A DNA stretch of 64,000 nucleotides. Source: Thioclava dalianensis. GTDB lineage: Bacteria; Pseudomonadota; Alphaproteobacteria; Rhodobacterales; Rhodobacteraceae. Shown here one piece after another: positions 17,197 to 26,463 of the stretch. The notes under the pieces are model-generated. The model was not told the DNA's origin and did no database searches. It saw nothing but the letters and a program-made list of their open reading frames with translations. Made by a program: the position numbers and the translations under genes. The first letter of the stretch is position 1. Each line of letters opens with the position of its first letter. The stretch spans positions 1 through 64,000 of the forward strand of contig NZ_JHEH01000009.1 of NCBI RefSeq assembly GCF_000715505.1. Reading direction: 5' to 3'.

Positions 17197-18090
17197 ATGG
17201 GACAGGTCACTGACGGAGCGCACTCCGCCAATGCCGAAGGGTCTGATACGTCAGAGCCGGGGCAGTCTTCGGAGCCCGCCTCGCGCGGGCTGCTCAGCCG
17301 GATTTTTGGGGGCAATTCCCCGGATGCGGCCCTCCATGAGATCGAACCGCCGCAGGCCCCCGCGCCCGCGCCGCAACCCGGTCTTGGCAATTTGCGCCGC
17401 ATGCGCGTGCGCGATGTCGCGATCCCCAAGGTCGAGATCGAGGCGGTTCCCGTCACGATCAGCCGCGACGAACTGGTCGAGAAGTTCCGCGAGCACGGCT
17501 ATTCGCGCATGCCTGTCTTCAAAGAGACCTTGGACACGCCGCTGGGGCTCGTTCACCTTAAGGATCTCGCGCTTGAATACGGGTTCGGATCGGGCAACGG
17601 CCGGTTCTCCCTGCGCAAGCTGATCCGTCCGCTGCTCTATGTTCCGCCATCGATGCCGATCGGCGTGTTGTTGCAAAAGATGCAAGTGCAGCGGATCCAC
17701 ATGGCTCTGGTGATCGACGAATATGGCGGGGTCGACGGGCTGTTGACGCTCGAAGACCTGATCGAGCAGGTGATCGGCGAGATCGAAGACGAACACGACG
17801 AGGCCGATGATGCGCTCTGGCGCGAGGAAAAGCCCGGCCAATGGGTCGTGAATGCCCGCGCGCCGCTCAGCGAATTCGAAGCCGCAGCCGGGATGCGGCT
17901 CGCCGATGAAGAGGCCGAGGACGAGATCGATTCGATGGGCGGGCTTGTGTTCATGCAGATCGGGCGCGTCCCCGCACGTGGCGAGGTGATCGTGGCGGAA
18001 AACGGGGTCGAGTTCGAGGTGGTCGATGCCGATCCACGCCGGATCAAGCGGTTGCGCGTGCGTATGCCGGGTGTGGCTGCCGCCGAATGA
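17197..18090 (+). CDS. corC: CorC/HlyC-type CBS-domain protein (magnesium/cobalt efflux or membrane maintenance)
   Basis: The 297-residue protein has two CBS domains (DVAIPKVEIEAVPV to about residue 130, then PSMPIGVLLQKMQVQRIHMALVIDEYGG) and a C-terminal CorC_HlyC domain (LGFMQIGRVPARGEV-like region near residue 250). No membrane segment is present, so it is the cytoplasmic CorC form. AAGGA precedes the ATG. Its end overlaps lnt by ATGA, an arrangement kept in many proteobacteria. Confidence 0.9.
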   Translation: MGQVTDGAHSANAEGSDTSEPGQSSEPASRGLLSRIFGGNSPDAALHEIEPPQAPAPAPQPGLGNLRRMRVRDVAIPKVEIEAVPVTISRDELVEKFREHGYSRMPVFKETLDTPLGLVHLKDLALEYGFGSGNGRFSLRKLIRPLLYVPPSMPIGVLLQKMQVQRIHMALVIDEYGGVDGLLTLEDLIEQVIGEIEDEHDEADDALWREEKPGQWVVNARAPLSEFEAAAGMRLADEEAEDEIDSMGGLVFMQIGRVPARGEVIVAENGVEFEVVDADPRRIKRLRVRMPGVAAAE

Positions 18091-19670
18091 TCAGACGGTT
18101 TCGGGCAGGACTTGGCGCGGCGTTTCGCGCGCCGGCGCGGCCGCGCTGGCAAGTGTTGCTGGGGGCGGTTGTTCTTGGCGCGCTGATCGCGGCCGGGCAG
18201 GCGCCGCTCGGTCTGTGGTGGATCGCGATGCCTGCTTTGGCGGGCGCGATCTGGCTCGGGGCCGGGCAGGGGCGTGGCGCCTCGGTGGCATGGATCGGAT
18301 TTGGCACGGGGTTTGGCTATGCGCTGGCCGCGATGTTCTGGATCGTTGAGCCATTCTTGGTCGAGCCCGAAATCTACGGCTGGATGGCACCGTTCGCGCT
18401 GGTGCTGATGGCCGCGGGGATGGGCGTGTTCTGGGCGCTGGGCTTTGGGCTTGGCGCGCTCTTGGGGCCACGCCCGGGCTGGATCGCTTTGGGCATCGCG
18501 CTTGGCATGGCGGGCTCGGACGCGCTGCGATCCTATGTGTTCACAGGATTCCCGTGGGTTTTGATCGGCCATATCTGGATCGGCGCGCCGGTCGCGCAAG
18601 CTGCCGCTTGGGTCGGGCCGCTGGGTCTGAGCCTGATGACCGCGCTGATCGCGGCCGCCCCTGCCATCGCCGCAGGGCTGCGCCACCGGGTTGCGGGCGG
18701 GGTGCTGGTCGTCTGTGCGCTCGGCGCGCTGGCTGCGATCTGGAGCGGGGGGCAGATGCGCCTCGATGCGCCCGTGCCACCACGCGCCCAACCGATCGAT
18801 CTGCGGCTGGTGCAGCCCAATGCGCCGCAAAACCTCAAATGGCTGCCGCAATATCGCATGAAGTTCTTCGACCGGCTGCTCACGCTGACCGAGCAGCCGC
18901 CCGCGCCGGGCAAACCCAAACCCGATCTGATCGTGTGGCCGGAAACCTCTGTGCCGTTCTTGCTGGATCGTCCGGGTCAGGGGCTTGAGCTGTCGGCACA
19001 GGCGGCGGGCGGGGTGCCACTGGCGCTTGGCATCCAGCGCAGCGAGGGCACACGCTATTACAATTCGCTGGCCGTGATCGGGCCGGATGCCCAGCTGGAG
19101 GCGCTTTACGACAAGTCGCATCTGGTGCCCTTTGGCGAATACATGCCCTTTGGTGATGCGCTGGCCAAGATCGGCATCACGGCCTTTGCCGCGCAGGTGG
19201 GCAATGGCTATTCGGCGGGGCCGGGAGAGCATCTGCTCGATCTTGGCCCCAAGCTGGGCAAGGTCGCGCCGCTGATTTGCTACGAGGCGATCTTTCCCCA
19301 AGACCTGATGCGTTTCGCACAGCGCCCCGACTGGATCTTGCAGGTTACCAATGATGCGTGGTTCGGCACGCTGTCGGGGCCGTGGCAGCATCTGGCGCAG
19401 GCGCGGCTGCGTGCGATCGAGCAGGGCCTGCCGCTCGCCCGGGACGCCAATACCGGTGTGAGCGCGCTGATCGATGCCAAGGGGCGGATCGTGGCGCATC
19501 TGGGGATGGACAAGGCAGGCGTGCTGGACGTGCAACTGCCGCCATCGCTGCCCAAGACGCTCTACGCCCGCATCGGCGATGTGCCCATCATCGCACTGAT
19601 CGTGGCTCTGTTCATCATAGCTTTGCTGATCGTGCGTATTTTCGTTGACCGGCGCAGGGTTGCGACCTAG
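18087..19670 (+). CDS. lnt: Apolipoprotein N-acyltransferase
   Basis: The 527-residue inner-membrane enzyme adds the third acyl chain to lipoproteins. Six or more hydrophobic segments fill the first 215 residues, followed by a periplasmic nitrilase domain with the catalytic triad visible as Glu in WPETSVPF (about 285), Lys in YDKSHLVPFGEYMP (about 341) and Cys in LICYEAIFP (about 398). A last membrane segment ends the protein. The start overlaps corC by four bases. metK follows through a riboswitch. Confidence 0.95.
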   Translation: MIRRFRAGLGAAFRAPARPRWQVLLGAVVLGALIAAGQAPLGLWWIAMPALAGAIWLGAGQGRGASVAWIGFGTGFGYALAAMFWIVEPFLVEPEIYGWMAPFALVLMAAGMGVFWALGFGLGALLGPRPGWIALGIALGMAGSDALRSYVFTGFPWVLIGHIWIGAPVAQAAAWVGPLGLSLMTALIAAAPAIAAGLRHRVAGGVLVVCALGALAAIWSGGQMRLDAPVPPRAQPIDLRLVQPNAPQNLKWLPQYRMKFFDRLLTLTEQPPAPGKPKPDLIVWPETSVPFLLDRPGQGLELSAQAAGGVPLALGIQRSEGTRYYNSLAVIGPDAQLEALYDKSHLVPFGEYMPFGDALAKIGITAFAAQVGNGYSAGPGEHLLDLGPKLGKVAPLICYEAIFPQDLMRFAQRPDWILQVTNDAWFGTLSGPWQHLAQARLRAIEQGLPLARDANTGVSALIDAKGRIVAHLGMDKAGVLDVQLPPSLPKTLYARIGDVPIIALIVALFIIALLIVRIFVDRRRVAT

Positions 19671-19682
19671 CTAGTTTTCGAA

Positions 19683-19729
19683 CCGTTCCAACGGCTTCCT
19701 GACGGAACGGGGTTTTCAACAACGGAGCA
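19683..19729 (+). promoter_or_regulatory. SAM/SAH riboswitch in the metK leader
   Basis: A perfect 7-base stem CCGTTCC (19683-19689)/GGAACGG (19704-19710) closes a loop reading AACGGCTTCCTGAC. A downstream GGAGCA (19724-19729) can pair with the loop's GCTTCC, forming the pseudoknot of the SAM/SAH riboswitch, and this same GGAG is the metK ribosome-binding site. Loop and tail match the published consensus (AACGGCUUCCUGNCG ... GGAGCA). High S-adenosylmethionine would hide the site and lower metK translation. Confidence 0.92.
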
Positions 19730-19736
19730 CGTCCCC

Positions 19737-20903
19737 ATGACACGCGAAAGCTATATTTTTACCTCTGAGTCCGTCTCGGAGGGGCATCCCGATAAGGTCT
19801 GTGACCGGATCTCGGATGCGGTTCTTGATACATTTCTGGCAGAAGAGCCCAATGCCCGCGTGGCCTGCGAGACATTTGCCACCACCAATCAGGTCGTCGT
19901 CGGCGGTGAGGTTGGCCTGACCGACAAGGCGAAGCTTGCCGAATATATGGAGCGTGTCGACGGCATCGTGCGCGAATGCGTCAAGGATATCGGCTATGAG
20001 CAGGATGCCTTCCACTGGGCCACGCTGAAGGTCGCCAATTTCCTGCATCCGCAATCGGCCCATATCTCGCAGGGCGTCGATAAGGACGGGGCGGGCGATC
20101 AGGGGATCATGTTCGGTTACGCCACCGACGAGACGCCCGAGCTGATGCCCGCGCCGATCCATTATTCCCACGCCATCCTGCGCCGTCTGGCCGAGGCGCG
20201 CAAATCGGGCGCCGAGCCCACGCTGCGCCCGGATGCGAAATCGCAGCTCTCCGTGCGCTACGAGAATGGCGTGCCGGTGGGCGTGACCTCGATCGTGCTC
20301 TCGACGCAGCATTCCGATGCGGGCCAAAGCTCGGACGATATTCGTCAGATCGTGGAGCCCTATATCCGCGAAGTGTTGCCCCAAGGCTGGATCTCGCCCG
20401 AGACCGAATGGTGGGTGAACCCCACCGGGACCTTCGTGATCGGCGGACCGGATGGCGATGCGGGCCTGACCGGGCGCAAGATCATCGTGGATACCTATGG
20501 CGGCTCGGCCCCGCATGGGGGGGGGGCGTTTTCGGGCAAGGATCCGACAAAGGTGGACCGTTCGGCCGCCTATGCCGCGCGCTATCTGGCGAAGAACGTG
20601 GTGGCGGCGGGTCTGGCCAAGCGCTGCGTCATTCAGGTGAGCTATGCCATCGGCGTGGCCAAGCCGCTTTCGATCTATGCCGATACGTTCGGCACGGGGC
20701 AGGTGCCCGACGAGATGATCGAGAAGGCCGTCGGCGCTGCGATGGATCTGACGCCCAAGGGCATCCGTGACACGCTTCAGCTCAACAAGCCGATCTATTC
20801 GCGCACCGCAGCTTATGGCCATTTCGGTCGTGCGCCCGAGGCCGATGGCGGCTTTAGCTGGGAAAAGACCGATCTCGCCGAGGCGCTGAAAAAGGCGCTC
20901 TGA
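19737..20903 (+). CDS. metK: S-adenosylmethionine synthase
   Basis: The 388-residue enzyme makes S-adenosylmethionine from methionine and ATP. Motifs seen: the N-terminal [35 protein letters not shown] (adenine/methionine loop), and [24 protein letters not shown] with the P-loop-like [16 protein letters not shown]. The length is normal. The start is set by the riboswitch-embedded GGAG, nine bases upstream. Confidence 0.97.
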   Translation: MTRESYIFTSESVSEGHPDKVCDRISDAVLDTFLAEEPNARVACETFATTNQVVVGGEVGLTDKAKLAEYMERVDGIVRECVKDIGYEQDAFHWATLKVANFLHPQSAHISQGVDKDGAGDQGIMFGYATDETPELMPAPIHYSHAILRRLAEARKSGAEPTLRPDAKSQLSVRYENGVPVGVTSIVLSTQHSDAGQSSDDIRQIVEPYIREVLPQGWISPETEWWVNPTGTFVIGGPDGDAGLTGRKIIVDTYGGSAPHGGGAFSGKDPTKVDRSAAYAARYLAKNVVAAGLAKRCVIQVSYAIGVAKPLSIYADTFGTGQVPDEMIEKAVGAAMDLTPKGIRDTLQLNKPIYSRTAAYGHFGRAPEADGGFSWEKTDLAEALKKAL

Positions 20904-20927
20904 GCCCAAGTCGACACACGATTTGAG

Positions 20928-20954
20928 ACGGGCAGAAGGGAAACCTCTGCCCGT
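20928..20954. terminator. Hairpin downstream of metK
   Basis: A 9-base perfect stem ACGGGCAGA/TCTGCCCGT with a 9-base loop lies 25 bases after the metK stop. Only a short TT follows, so terminator strength is uncertain. Confidence 0.5.
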
Positions 20955-21031
20955 TGGCATAAGCACCCTGAGCCGGGCAGTACGTTCCGGATGCACTTGC
21001 CGCCGCGATCAGAGGGATTTAATCCTGCCTT

Positions 21032-21388
21032 ATGCGAATTATTGAAAACATCATCAGTGATCGCGGATCAAAATATGCGGTCTCAGGGGGAGCGTGCAAC
21101 TCCGAGCAGGAGGCGAAAGCTTTTCTCAAGGCGCTGTATCGCAAAAAGAAATTCGCCAAAGCGACCCATAATACATGGGCCTTGCTAAGCGCCGATGCGC
21201 CCCTGAAGAACGATGACGGCGAGGCCGGTGCCGGGATGGTGATCTTGCGGATGCTGGAGCGGGAGGCGCTCTTTGACCATATCATCGTGGTGACGCGGTG
21301 GTTTGGCGGCAAGCATCTGGGCGGTGATCGGTTCCGGCATGTGCAAGAGGCCGTGCGGATCTATCTTCAGGATCTGCACGCCTCCTGA
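21032..21388 (+). CDS. YigZ/IMPACT-family N-terminal domain protein (UPF0029)
   Basis: The 118-residue protein carries the IMPACT N-terminal domain: AKATHNTWALLS, NDDGEAGAGMVILRMLE and IIVVTRWFGGKHLGGDRF, which correspond to the family's ATHNCxAY, DDGEPxGTAG and VTRYFGGIKLG. The usual C-terminal DUF1949 domain is missing, so it is a short form of about half the E. coli YigZ length. The molecular function is unknown. Confidence 0.8.
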   Translation: MRIIENIISDRGSKYAVSGGACNSEQEAKAFLKALYRKKKFAKATHNTWALLSADAPLKNDDGEAGAGMVILRMLEREALFDHIIVVTRWFGGKHLGGDRFRHVQEAVRIYLQDLHAS

Positions 21389-21448
21389 CACGGGGTTACG
21401 GTGGGCAAGTACCGGCCAGATTTGCAACACCTGCGCAGGCAGCGCGCG

Positions 21449-21476
21449 CCTGCGACAAACACCCTGCGACAAACAC
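21449..21476. repeat. Two tandem copies of a 14-base unit
   Basis: CCTGCGACAAACAC is repeated directly, at 21449-21462 and 21463-21476, in the gap before queF. It may be a recent replication-slippage duplication; no further copies were noticed. Confidence 0.85.
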
Positions 21477-21570
21477 ATTGGGGCACTTGACCCGTCCGCC
21501 GGTCCTCCCGTAGGTCCGGGCTGTCGGCGCCGGTCACGGCATCGGCGTCATTTTCAACCGGAGAGAATAC

Positions 21571-22032
21571 ATGGTGAGCGATGCATCGGGTCTGAGCCAG
21601 CTTGGCCAAAGTGTGGACCTGCCCGCAAGCCCGGAAGCTGCGGTCCTTGAGCGGGTGCCGCAACCGCGCGCGGGCGAGCGCTATCTCGTGCGCTTCACCG
21701 CGCCGGAATTTACCTCGCTCTGCCCGCTCACGGCGCAGCCCGATTTCGCTCATATCATGATCGATTACGTGCCGCGTGACTGGCTGGTGGAAAGCAAATC
21801 GCTCAAGCTGTTCTTGGGGAGCTTTCGCAATCACGGGGCGTTTCACGAGGATTGCTCGGTGATGATCGGGCAGCGCCTGCGCGACCTGCTAGAGCCGGAA
21901 TGGCTGCGCATCGGCGCCTATTGGTATCCGCGGGGCGGCATTCCGATTGACGTGTTCTGGCAAACCGGCCCGCAACCCAGCGATCTGTGGATCCCCGATC
22001 AGGGCGTGCCGCCCTATCGCGGCCGGGGCTGA
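21571..22032 (+). CDS. queF: NADPH-dependent 7-cyano-7-deazaguanine reductase (preQ0 reductase)
   Basis: The 153-residue enzyme reduces preQ0 to preQ1 in queuosine tRNA-modification synthesis. It is the short, single-domain QueF type. Visible are the nucleophilic Cys51 in [14 protein letters not shown] with the proton-donor Asp seven residues on, and the QueF motif [24 protein letters not shown] precedes the ATG at about nine bases. No preQ1 riboswitch was recognised upstream. Confidence 0.95.
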   Translation: MVSDASGLSQLGQSVDLPASPEAAVLERVPQPRAGERYLVRFTAPEFTSLCPLTAQPDFAHIMIDYVPRDWLVESKSLKLFLGSFRNHGAFHEDCSVMIGQRLRDLLEPEWLRIGAYWYPRGGIPIDVFWQTGPQPSDLWIPDQGVPPYRGRG

Positions 22033-22168
22033 GGCGCGCAGCCCAGCGGTTGGGCACGATCCGTTATGTGGGGCATGGCGGCTGACCGCTCAAACGGGCA
22101 GCCCGTCGATCTCTTTGAGCGAGGCGAGGGCCTTGTCGCAATGCGCGCGGCTTGACGTTCGCTCAATG

Positions 22169-22191
22169 AAAAAGCCCCGCCGTGGCGGGGC
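22169..22191 (-). terminator. Rho-independent terminator of the DoxX-family gene
   Basis: An 8-base perfect stem GCCCCGCC/GGCGGGGC with a 2-base loop is followed, on the minus strand, by TTTTT. On the plus strand it ends in CTTTGG, so it may also stop queF transcription. Confidence 0.85.
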
Positions 22192-22222
22192 TTTGGCCTG
22201 AGGAGTTAAGCTCTCTGGCCGC

Positions 22223-22627
22223 TTAGCGCTTGCGGGTGTCGAGGGCGAAGGCCCCTGCGCCCATGGACACGATCATCAGCATGCCGCCTGCGATCGAGAT
22301 GTTTTTCATGAAGTTGATCATCTGGCCCTGAGCCTCCATCCCGGTGGCGCTGAGCGAGGGGATGTAGTGAAACAGCAGGCCGGTGAGCAGGCTGAACCCT
22401 GCCAGCAAGAAGGCGACAAGGCGGGTTTTCCACCCCAACAGCAACAACAGGCCGCCGCCCAGTTCCGTCAGGATGACGAGCGGCAGCAGGAAGCCGGGCA
22501 CGCCCATTGCTTCCATGTAGCCTTGGGTCGCCGCATATCCGGTGATCTTGTTGAAGCCCGCGATGATGAAGATTTGCGACAGCAAAAGCCGTCCGAGCGG
22601 GGCCGCGAGGTCATAAAGCTTGGTCAT
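22223..22627 (-). CDS. DoxX family membrane protein
   Basis: The 134-residue protein has four hydrophobic segments and the DoxX start LGRLLLSQIFIIAGFNKITG. Later blocks are LPLVILTELGGGLLLLLGWKTRL and AQGQMINFMKNISIAGGMLM, typical for the family. DoxX proteins are linked with thiosulfate oxidation or oxidative-stress membrane complexes, but most bacterial members are uncharacterised. AAGGA lies six bases upstream of the ATG. Confidence 0.88.
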   Translation of the reverse strand: MTKLYDLAAPLGRLLLSQIFIIAGFNKITGYAATQGYMEAMGVPGFLLPLVILTELGGGLLLLLGWKTRLVAFLLAGFSLLTGLLFHYIPSLSATGMEAQGQMINFMKNISIAGGMLMIVSMGAGAFALDTRKR

Positions 22628-22850
22628 TGTCAGTCCTTGGGTGTGTCAGGCCCGGTCTTGGGCTTGGTCTAGGACTTACACTGAGAATTTCTGAATTGAA
22701 TTGGGTGTTTCCTGACAGGTTCTGTGCGCACCCGCGCATAGTGCCAGATCTCGATTGCGCGCCGCTCGTGGCCTTCAGCGGTCGGGGCTGCGGCGGCGGG
22801 CATGCTCAGGAGGCTTGAGTTTTGTCGCGCACGCAGCTAGAGGCGCGGCC

Positions 22851-23639
22851 ATGAGCACGCATGATGACACCTCCCGCCCCGATGATGACGCAGCCCCGGA
22901 CGCCGCGTCCGATGGTGCGCCCTGGCGCAATTTCTACGGGCGTCGCCACGGCAAGACGCTGAACAAGGCGCAGAAAGACTATCTGCGCGAGGATCTGGCG
23001 GCGCTCTCGCCGGGCAAGGTCGGCTGGGACGTCAATCCCGACCGGGTGCCGCTTGATCTGGCCGCGCGATTTGGCGGCAAGCCGGTCTGGCTGGAGGTGG
23101 GCTTTGGCGGCGGCGAGCATCTCGTGCATATGGCCAAGACCTATCCCGATGTCGCGATCATCGGCTGCGAGCCCTATATCAACGGGGTGGCGATGTTGCT
23201 GGGCAAGATCCGCCGCGCGGGGGTGGATAATGTCGCGGTGCATCCGGGCGATGCGCGCGATCTGATGGATGTGCTGCCCGAGGGCAGTATCGAGAAAGCC
23301 TTCCTGCTCTATCCCGACCCGTGGCCGAAATCAAAACATCACCGCCGCCGCTTTGTCACCCAAGAGCATCTGGTGCCGCTGCACCGTGCGCTTGTGCCGG
23401 GCGCGCCGTTTCGCATCGCCACCGACATTCCCGATTATGTGCGTCAGGCGGTCGAGGAGGTTCCAAAGGCTGGCTTCGAGGCCCGTTTCGACGTGCCCGC
23501 CGCCTTCGATCCCGACGATCCGCAGCCGGTCGCGGGCGATTGGGACCGCGCGTGGGACGATTGGCTCTCGACGCGCTATGAGCAAAAGGCCCTGCGGGAG
23601 GGGCGCAAGCCGCATTACCTGAGCTATCGGAGGATCTGA
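22851..23639 (+). CDS. trmB: tRNA (guanine-N7-)-methyltransferase
   Basis: The 262-residue SAM-dependent enzyme methylates G46 of tRNA. It shows the SAM-binding WLEVGFGGGEHLVHMA and the TrmB signature blocks GCEPYINGVAMLL, FLLYPDPWPKSKHHRRRFV and FRIATDIPDY. Residues 1-35 are a charged, disordered N-terminal tail. The ATG at 22851 follows AGAGG; the frame runs 32 codons further upstream without family similarity. A modular intergenic repeat starts 12 bases after its stop. Confidence 0.93.
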   Translation: MSTHDDTSRPDDDAAPDAASDGAPWRNFYGRRHGKTLNKAQKDYLREDLAALSPGKVGWDVNPDRVPLDLAARFGGKPVWLEVGFGGGEHLVHMAKTYPDVAIIGCEPYINGVAMLLGKIRRAGVDNVAVHPGDARDLMDVLPEGSIEKAFLLYPDPWPKSKHHRRRFVTQEHLVPLHRALVPGAPFRIATDIPDYVRQAVEEVPKAGFEARFDVPAAFDPDDPQPVAGDWDRAWDDWLSTRYEQKALREGRKPHYLSYRRI

Positions 23640-23651
23640 GAGCGGGGATGA

Positions 23652-23709
23652 GGGCTCTGCCCCTGAGGCGCTGCGCGCCTCACCCCGGGATATTTGGATC
23701 AAGAGGAAG
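23652..23709 (+). repeat. Modular intergenic repeat element, copy 1
   Basis: The element has three modules: GGGCTCTGCCCC (23652-23663), an 8-base-stem hairpin TGAGGCGC/GCGCCTCA, and CCCCGGGATATTTGGATC followed by AAGAGGAAG. A second copy in the opposite orientation lies at 43060-43132 with the same module order, but with a different hairpin in the middle. It lies between trmB and aroA. Confidence 0.7.
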
Positions 23710-23778
23710 GGGCGCTGGGGGCTTCCGTCGCGCCGCGTATCGCGCTAACAGCGAGGCAGTTCTGAACAGGAGGCGAGA

Positions 23779-25128
23779 ATGTCCGGCCACGGCACCCCGA
23801 TCAAGATGACCGCGCGCAAATCCGGGCCTTTGACGGGCGAGGCCGAGGTGCCGGGCGACAAATCGATCAGCCACCGCGCGCTGATCTTTGGTGCGCTGTC
23901 CGTGGGCGAGACCAAGATCACCGGGTTGCTTGAGGGCGAGGATGTGCTCGATACCGCCCGCGCGATGCGGGCCTTTGGCGCGGAGGTGACCCAGCACGGG
24001 CCGGGCGAGTGGTCGGTGCATGGCGTGGGTGTGGGTGGATTTGCCGAGCCCGAGCAGGTCATCGATTGCGGCAATTCGGGCACCGGGGTGCGGCTGATCA
24101 TGGGCTGTATGGCCACGAGCCCGATCACGGCGACATTCACAGGCGATGCCAGCCTGCGCAAACGTCCGATGGGGCGCATCACCGATCCGATCGCGCTCTT
24201 TGGCGCGCAGGCCTATGGGCGCGCGGGGGGGCGGTTGCCGATGACGGTGGTTGGTGCCGCCGATCCGGTGCCGGTGCGCTATGCGACGCCGATGGCCTCG
24301 GCGCAGGTGAAATCGGCGGTGCTGCTGGCGGGGCTCAATGCGCCGGGCCAGACTGTTGTGATCGAGAAAGTGCCGACCCGCGATCACACCGAGCGGATGC
24401 TGCGCGGCTTTGGGGCGGATGTGCGCGTCGAGGAGACCTCGGAGGGCCATGTCATCACCTTGCAGGGCCAGCCGGAATTGCGCGCTCAGGAGGTAACCGT
24501 GCCGCGCGACCCGAGCTCGGCCGCCTTTCCGGTCTGTGCAGCCCTTCTGGTGCCGGGCTCGGATATCCTTGTGCCGGGCGTCAGCCAGAACCCCACGCGC
24601 AACGGCTTGTTCACGACCCTGCGGGAGATGGGCGCCGATATCACGTTTGAGAACCCGCGCGAGGAGGGCGGCGAGCCCGTGGCCGATTTGCGGGTGCGCT
24701 ATTCCGAGCTGCACGGGATCGAGGTGCCACCCGAGCGCGCCTCCAGCCAGATCGATGAATATCCGGTGCTGTCGGTCGTGGCGGCCAATGCCCGCGGGAC
24801 CACGGTGATGCGCGGCGTGCATGAGCTGCGCGTCAAGGAAAGCGACCGGATCGATGCGATGGCGCGCGGGCTTGAGGCCTGTGGCGTGCGCATCGAGGAG
24901 GATGAGGACACGCTGATCGTGCATGGTATGGGGCCGGGCGGCGTTCCGGGCGGGGCCACCTGCGCCAGCCATCTCGACCACCGGATCGCGATGAGCTTTT
25001 TGATCCTCGGGATGGCGGCGCAAAATCCGGTCTCGGTGGATGACGGCACGCCGATTGCCACATCGTTCCCGATTTTCGAGGGGCTGATGCGCGGCTTGGG
25101 TGCCAGCCTTGAGCGCGCCAACAGATAA
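23779..25128 (+). CDS. aroA: 3-phosphoshikimate 1-carboxyvinyltransferase (EPSP synthase)
   Basis: The 449-residue enzyme joins shikimate 3-phosphate and phosphoenolpyruvate in aromatic amino-acid synthesis. It has [16 protein letters not shown] near residue 26, [13 protein letters not shown] at 97, [16 protein letters not shown] and [16 protein letters not shown]. The GDASLxKRPMGR block and [13 protein letters not shown] place it with the class II-like enzymes. Gly101 stands where the glyphosate-insensitive CP4 enzyme has Ala. GGAGG precedes the ATG, and cmk follows after 48 bases, a frequent order. Confidence 0.96.
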   Translation: MSGHGTPIKMTARKSGPLTGEAEVPGDKSISHRALIFGALSVGETKITGLLEGEDVLDTARAMRAFGAEVTQHGPGEWSVHGVGVGGFAEPEQVIDCGNSGTGVRLIMGCMATSPITATFTGDASLRKRPMGRITDPIALFGAQAYGRAGGRLPMTVVGAADPVPVRYATPMASAQVKSAVLLAGLNAPGQTVVIEKVPTRDHTERMLRGFGADVRVEETSEGHVITLQGQPELRAQEVTVPRDPSSAAFPVCAALLVPGSDILVPGVSQNPTRNGLFTTLREMGADITFENPREEGGEPVADLRVRYSELHGIEVPPERASSQIDEYPVLSVVAANARGTTVMRGVHELRVKESDRIDAMARGLEACGVRIEEDEDTLIVHGMGPGGVPGGATCASHLDHRIAMSFLILGMAAQNPVSVDDGTPIATSFPIFEGLMRGLGASLERANR

Positions 25129-25176
25129 GGGTCGTCCTGCGCGCGGGACGAAACGCCAGACCAGACGAGGGTAGAT

Positions 25177-25761
25177 ATGTCATTCACCGTAGCCATCGAC
25201 GGACCCGCCGCGAGCGGCAAGGGCACGATCAGCCGCGCGGTCGCCGCGCGGTTCGGCTTTGCCCATCTCGACACAGGCGTGCTGTATCGTGCGGTGGGCG
25301 TGAAGGGCGGCGATCCGATTGCCGCGGCGCGGGGGCTGAGTGCTCAGGATCTTGCGCGCGACGATCTGCGCACGGGAGAGGCGGGGCAGGCGGCCTCCAA
25401 GGTGGCCGCGATCCCGGAGGTGCGCGCAGCGCTGGTACAGTTTCAGCGGGATTTCGCGGCGCGCGCAGAGGGCGCCGTGCTGGACGGGCGCGATATCGGC
25501 ACCGTGATCTGTCCCGATGCTGAGGTGAAGCTGTTCGTGACCGCCAGCCCCGAGGTGCGCGCGCATCGGCGCTGGCTGGAGCTGGGCGGTGATGCAGGAC
25601 AAGTGCTGGCCGATGTCCGCGAGCGGGATGACCGCGATATGAACCGGGCCGATGCGCCGCTGCGCCCGGCCCCCGATGCGATCGTGATCGATACTTCCGA
25701 GCTGGATGCCGAGGCCGCGATCGCAGCGGCCTGTGCTGCGATTGAGGCACGGCTGGGATAG
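25177..25761 (+). CDS. cmk: Cytidylate kinase
   Basis: The 194-residue P-loop kinase phosphorylates CMP and dCMP. Seen are [15 protein letters not shown] at residues 8-22, [34 protein letters not shown] (CMP binding), and [24 protein letters not shown] near the end. It is shorter than the E. coli protein (about 225 residues) because part of the CMP-binding insert is reduced, as is usual in relatives. rpsA, which often follows cmk directly, is here 2.3 kb away behind three other genes. Confidence 0.94.
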   Translation: MSFTVAIDGPAASGKGTISRAVAARFGFAHLDTGVLYRAVGVKGGDPIAAARGLSAQDLARDDLRTGEAGQAASKVAAIPEVRAALVQFQRDFAARAEGAVLDGRDIGTVICPDAEVKLFVTASPEVRAHRRWLELGGDAGQVLADVRERDDRDMNRADAPLRPAPDAIVIDTSELDAEAAIAAACAAIEARLG

Positions 25762-25798
25762 CACTGGCCCTCGCGCGTTCGCGTCCCATATGTAGAGA

Positions 25799-26368
25799 AT
25801 GATACGCCTTCTGCTTGTGATGATCTTGCTGATGACGGGCCCGGCCTTCGCGCGGGAGCGCCCGCAGGGGCTGATGTGGTCGCAGACCGATCTCCCGCGC
25901 ACTCTGCCTTTGCAGATCAAAAGCCGCGCGGGGCGTGATGTCTATCTTGTGCTGCGCGATGTGCAGAGCGGGCAGGACATTCTGGGCGCTTATCTGCGCG
26001 GCGGGTCGTTTTTCCGCCTTCTGGTGCCGCCGGGAGAGTTCGAGCTGATGATGGCCTCGGGGCCTGCCGCGGATTGGGAGGGGCGCGAAAAGCTGTTTGG
26101 CCCGCAGACCCGGCGGTTTCGGCTGGATCCTCCGTTGCGCTTCGCAACGACCGGGCTGGCGCGCAAGGGCGGGCATCTGATCGACCTGCGCAATCTAGGC
26201 GACATCACTCAAAGCAGCTTTGGGCTTTGTCAGAGCCTCGCGCTCGATCTCGATTCCGTGAGAACTCCTCCGACCTCACGCACGCCTGAGGAGAATCGCG
26301 ATAACATCATAGATTTCCCCGATTTTCCTGTGCCGCGCTATCGCGACGTCAGCCGAATTTGTGATTAG
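25799..26368 (+). CDS. Secreted protein of unknown function
   Basis: The 189-residue protein has a clear signal peptide (MIRLLLVMILLMTGPAFA, cleavage after AFA). The mature part contains a beta-rich section (DVYLVLRDVQSGQDILGAYLRGGSFFRLLVPPGEFELMM) that reads like a small polar periplasmic domain, and a Pro-rich C-terminus (FPDFPVPRYRDVS). No motif of known function is seen. It begins 37 bases after cmk on the same strand and may share its transcript. Confidence 0.6.
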   Translation: MIRLLLVMILLMTGPAFARERPQGLMWSQTDLPRTLPLQIKSRAGRDVYLVLRDVQSGQDILGAYLRGGSFFRLLVPPGEFELMMASGPAADWEGREKLFGPQTRRFRLDPPLRFATTGLARKGGHLIDLRNLGDITQSSFGLCQSLALDLDSVRTPPTSRTPEENRDNIIDFPDFPVPRYRDVSRICD

Positions 26369-26463
26369 ATTAATTTGATTCTTGAATATACATTCACGGA
26401 TGTGTGATCTTAGTCTGGCTTTCAACGTATAGTTGCGGACATGTGAAATCGGGGTTGTTGGTG

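Noticed and set aside
21389-21570. Possible preQ1 riboswitch in the queF leader
   Set aside because: No preQ1-I, II or III consensus (C-rich loop with A-rich tail) could be found; only the 14-base tandem repeat stands out.
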